Positions 62,757 to 64,000 of a stretch of 64,000 nucleotides of DNA are shown here, piece after piece (the first letter of the stretch is position 1; every line of letters starts with the position of its first letter). The translations under genes were made by a program, and so were the position numbers. Source of the stretch: Roseivirga sp. (GTDB taxonomy: Bacteria; Bacteroidota; Bacteroidia; Cytophagales; Cyclobacteriaceae). The notes below the pieces were generated by a model. The model was not told the origin of the DNA. It made no database searches and saw only the letters and a list, made by a program, of their open reading frames with translations. The DNA is taken from NCBI GenBank assembly GCA_029262895.1, contig JAJCYM010000040.1, forward strand, positions 1-64,000, read 5' to 3'.

Positions 62757-63962
62757 ATGAAAAAGACTCTCCATAAATGGTCTTTGGGTAAATCTCGATT
62801 TGCCATAACAAAGACAACACTACTGGCATTTCTGCTTGTTTCGGCATGCCAGAATCAATCTTCCAAAGATTCGAATACCGATTCATTTGACCCCGACAGG
62901 GATTACTTTCCTGATAAAGTCCAGATCAATCACTCTGTCGGCTTCGATGTTGAATACCACAAGAATTACAAGTTGCTGCACCTTTTCAGGCACTACAATG
63001 ATGCAGTAGATACTTTGAGCTTTGTACTAGTGCAACGCGGAACCCCGAGCCCGGAAGTGCATGCAGATTTGCCATCAATCACCGTTCCGGTAGAGAATAT
63101 TGTTTCGGTTTCTACAACACACCTGGGCATGTTTGAAATGCTTGATGCCTTTGATCAATTGAAAGGAGTTGAGGTCAAACAATATGTAAGCAATCCAACG
63201 GTAAGGGCTCTGGTAGATTCCGGAGACATTGTTGAAGTAGCACCGGCAGGAACGCTTAATGTTGAAACCGTAATCAGTTTGGGAGTAGATTTATTAATGG
63301 GGGTGGGCTATCCAAATTCTCAAAACGAAGCCTATCAGCAATTAGAAAGGACGGGAATTCCCGTTTTGCTGAATGCCGATTGGCAGGAAGCAAATTTACT
63401 TGGTCGTGCGGAATGGGTAAAACTGTTAGCTATTCTGCTTAATAAAGAAGCATCGGTTAATGAGAGTTTTGGCCTGGTTGTAAGAGAATACCAGGAAACA
63501 CTGGACTTGGTGCAGAGTAGGGTTACTGAGGGCCCGATGGCGATTACCGGTATTGCCGAAGGAGATGCATGGCATGTGGCTGGTGGGGGTAGTTTTGCAT
63601 ACAATATTCTCCGCATTGCCAAAGTAGAATACCCATGGAAAAATGATCGGTCAACGGGAAGCCTGAGACTTGATTTTGAAACGGTATATGAGTTTGGCGT
63701 AAAGGCAGATTTCTGGATTGCTCCAAGTCACGCCAGGACATTGGAGGCAGTTCTACAAAGAGATAGCAGATATGCAGACTTCAAGTCAATCAAAAATGGG
63801 CAGGTCTATAATATCTATGGCCGTTATATTGAAGGAGGAGGCAACGATTATTATGAAACTGGTGTGGTAGAACCGCATGTTATTCTCAAGGATGTCGTGA
63901 AAATCTTCCACCCCGACTTGTTACCCGACCATGAATTGGTCTATTATTCAAAGCTGAAATAA
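62757..63962 (+). CDS. BtuF-like cobalamin ABC transporter substrate-binding lipoprotein
   Basis: This periplasmic binding lipoprotein should capture cobalamin (or another corrinoid) for an ABC importer. A long basic N-region leads to lipobox LLVSAC (residues about 26-31). The Peripl_BP_2/TroA-type fold is indicated by RGTPSPEVHADLPSITVPVE, STTHLGMFEMLDAFDQLKGV, VEVAPAGTLNVETVISLGVD and DFWIAPSHARTLEAVLQRDS. The riboswitch directly upstream supports cobalamin over iron-siderophore. The BtuC and BtuD genes would be expected beyond the right edge. Length of 401 is longer than E. coli BtuF, mainly at the N-terminus. Confidence 0.88.
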   Translation: MKKTLHKWSLGKSRFAITKTTLLAFLLVSACQNQSSKDSNTDSFDPDRDYFPDKVQINHSVGFDVEYHKNYKLLHLFRHYNDAVDTLSFVLVQRGTPSPEVHADLPSITVPVENIVSVSTTHLGMFEMLDAFDQLKGVEVKQYVSNPTVRALVDSGDIVEVAPAGTLNVETVISLGVDLLMGVGYPNSQNEAYQQLERTGIPVLLNADWQEANLLGRAEWVKLLAILLNKEASVNESFGLVVREYQETLDLVQSRVTEGPMAITGIAEGDAWHVAGGGSFAYNILRIAKVEYPWKNDRSTGSLRLDFETVYEFGVKADFWIAPSHARTLEAVLQRDSRYADFKSIKNGQVYNIYGRYIEGGGNDYYETGVVEPHVILKDVVKIFHPDLLPDHELVYYSKLK

Positions 63963-64000
63963 AGCCTGCCTTGAAAGAAGTAGGTAACATAGTATTAGAT

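Overview
The window comes from a Bacteroidota chromosome, most likely the order Cytophagales (Roseivirga, Fulvivirga or Reichenbachiella-like; genus not resolved). The evidence is an AT-rich genome, promoter elements of the Bacteroidota type (TAnnTTTG), few Shine-Dalgarno sequences, and family content typical of the phylum: long SLBB-repeat Wza, Wzi-type capsule proteins, CpsB/YwqE PHP phosphatase, DUF3857-transglutaminase, PadR plus prefix-domain FtsX permease, and MG2/plug proteins. It is ordinary chromosome with no prophage, transposase gene or CRISPR array.

Region 1 (1-24.8 kb) is an exopolysaccharide/capsule locus. An octamer tandem array lies just upstream of wza. Then come a six-SLBB Wza-like export protein, a kinase-less Wzz-like protein, a Wzx flippase with a damaged or unusual start, a nucleotide-sugar epimerase, a sulfotransferase, a GT2, a MITE-like palindrome, a Wzy-like polymerase, GT9-like, GT4 and WecG-type transferases, and a second epimerase. 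These are followed by a Wzi-type porin with a lipoprotein and methyltransferase on the minus strand, a WcaJ-type initiating transferase, two more Wzi-like proteins convergent with overlapping 3' ends, and the precursor genes uxs, ugd and galE. Together they encode Wzx/Wzy-dependent synthesis of a probably sulfated polymer that may use UDP-GlcA and UDP-xylose.

Region 2 (24.8-50.9 kb) is mainly housekeeping: pheS-hbd; a minus-strand series of SpoIIE phosphatase, STAS, RsbW-like kinase, two parvulin foldases, a foldase-like lipoprotein and MoxR; aspS, tadA, sod with a clear terminator, and a DUF3857 protein. A long minus-strand run carries rfbC, cpsB, a reductase/epimerase, a TPR protein, phosphosulfolactate synthase, a DUF368 (PopT-type) transporter, aroE and uvrB. 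hflX and a beta-propeller lipoprotein are divergent from it. tRNA-Arg(CCU) with a well-formed promoter follows.

Region 3 (51.2-64 kb) is accessory: a gluzincin-like lipoprotein, a membrane-anchored AraC regulator divergent from a serine beta-lactamase-like hydrolase, a PadR-permease-CarboxypepD_reg operon, and a vitamin B12 section. In that section two nearly identical cobalamin riboswitches (86 of 87 bases identical over their core) precede an MG2/TonB-plug protein without a barrel and a BtuF-like binding lipoprotein. The rest of the B12 uptake system probably lies beyond the right edge.
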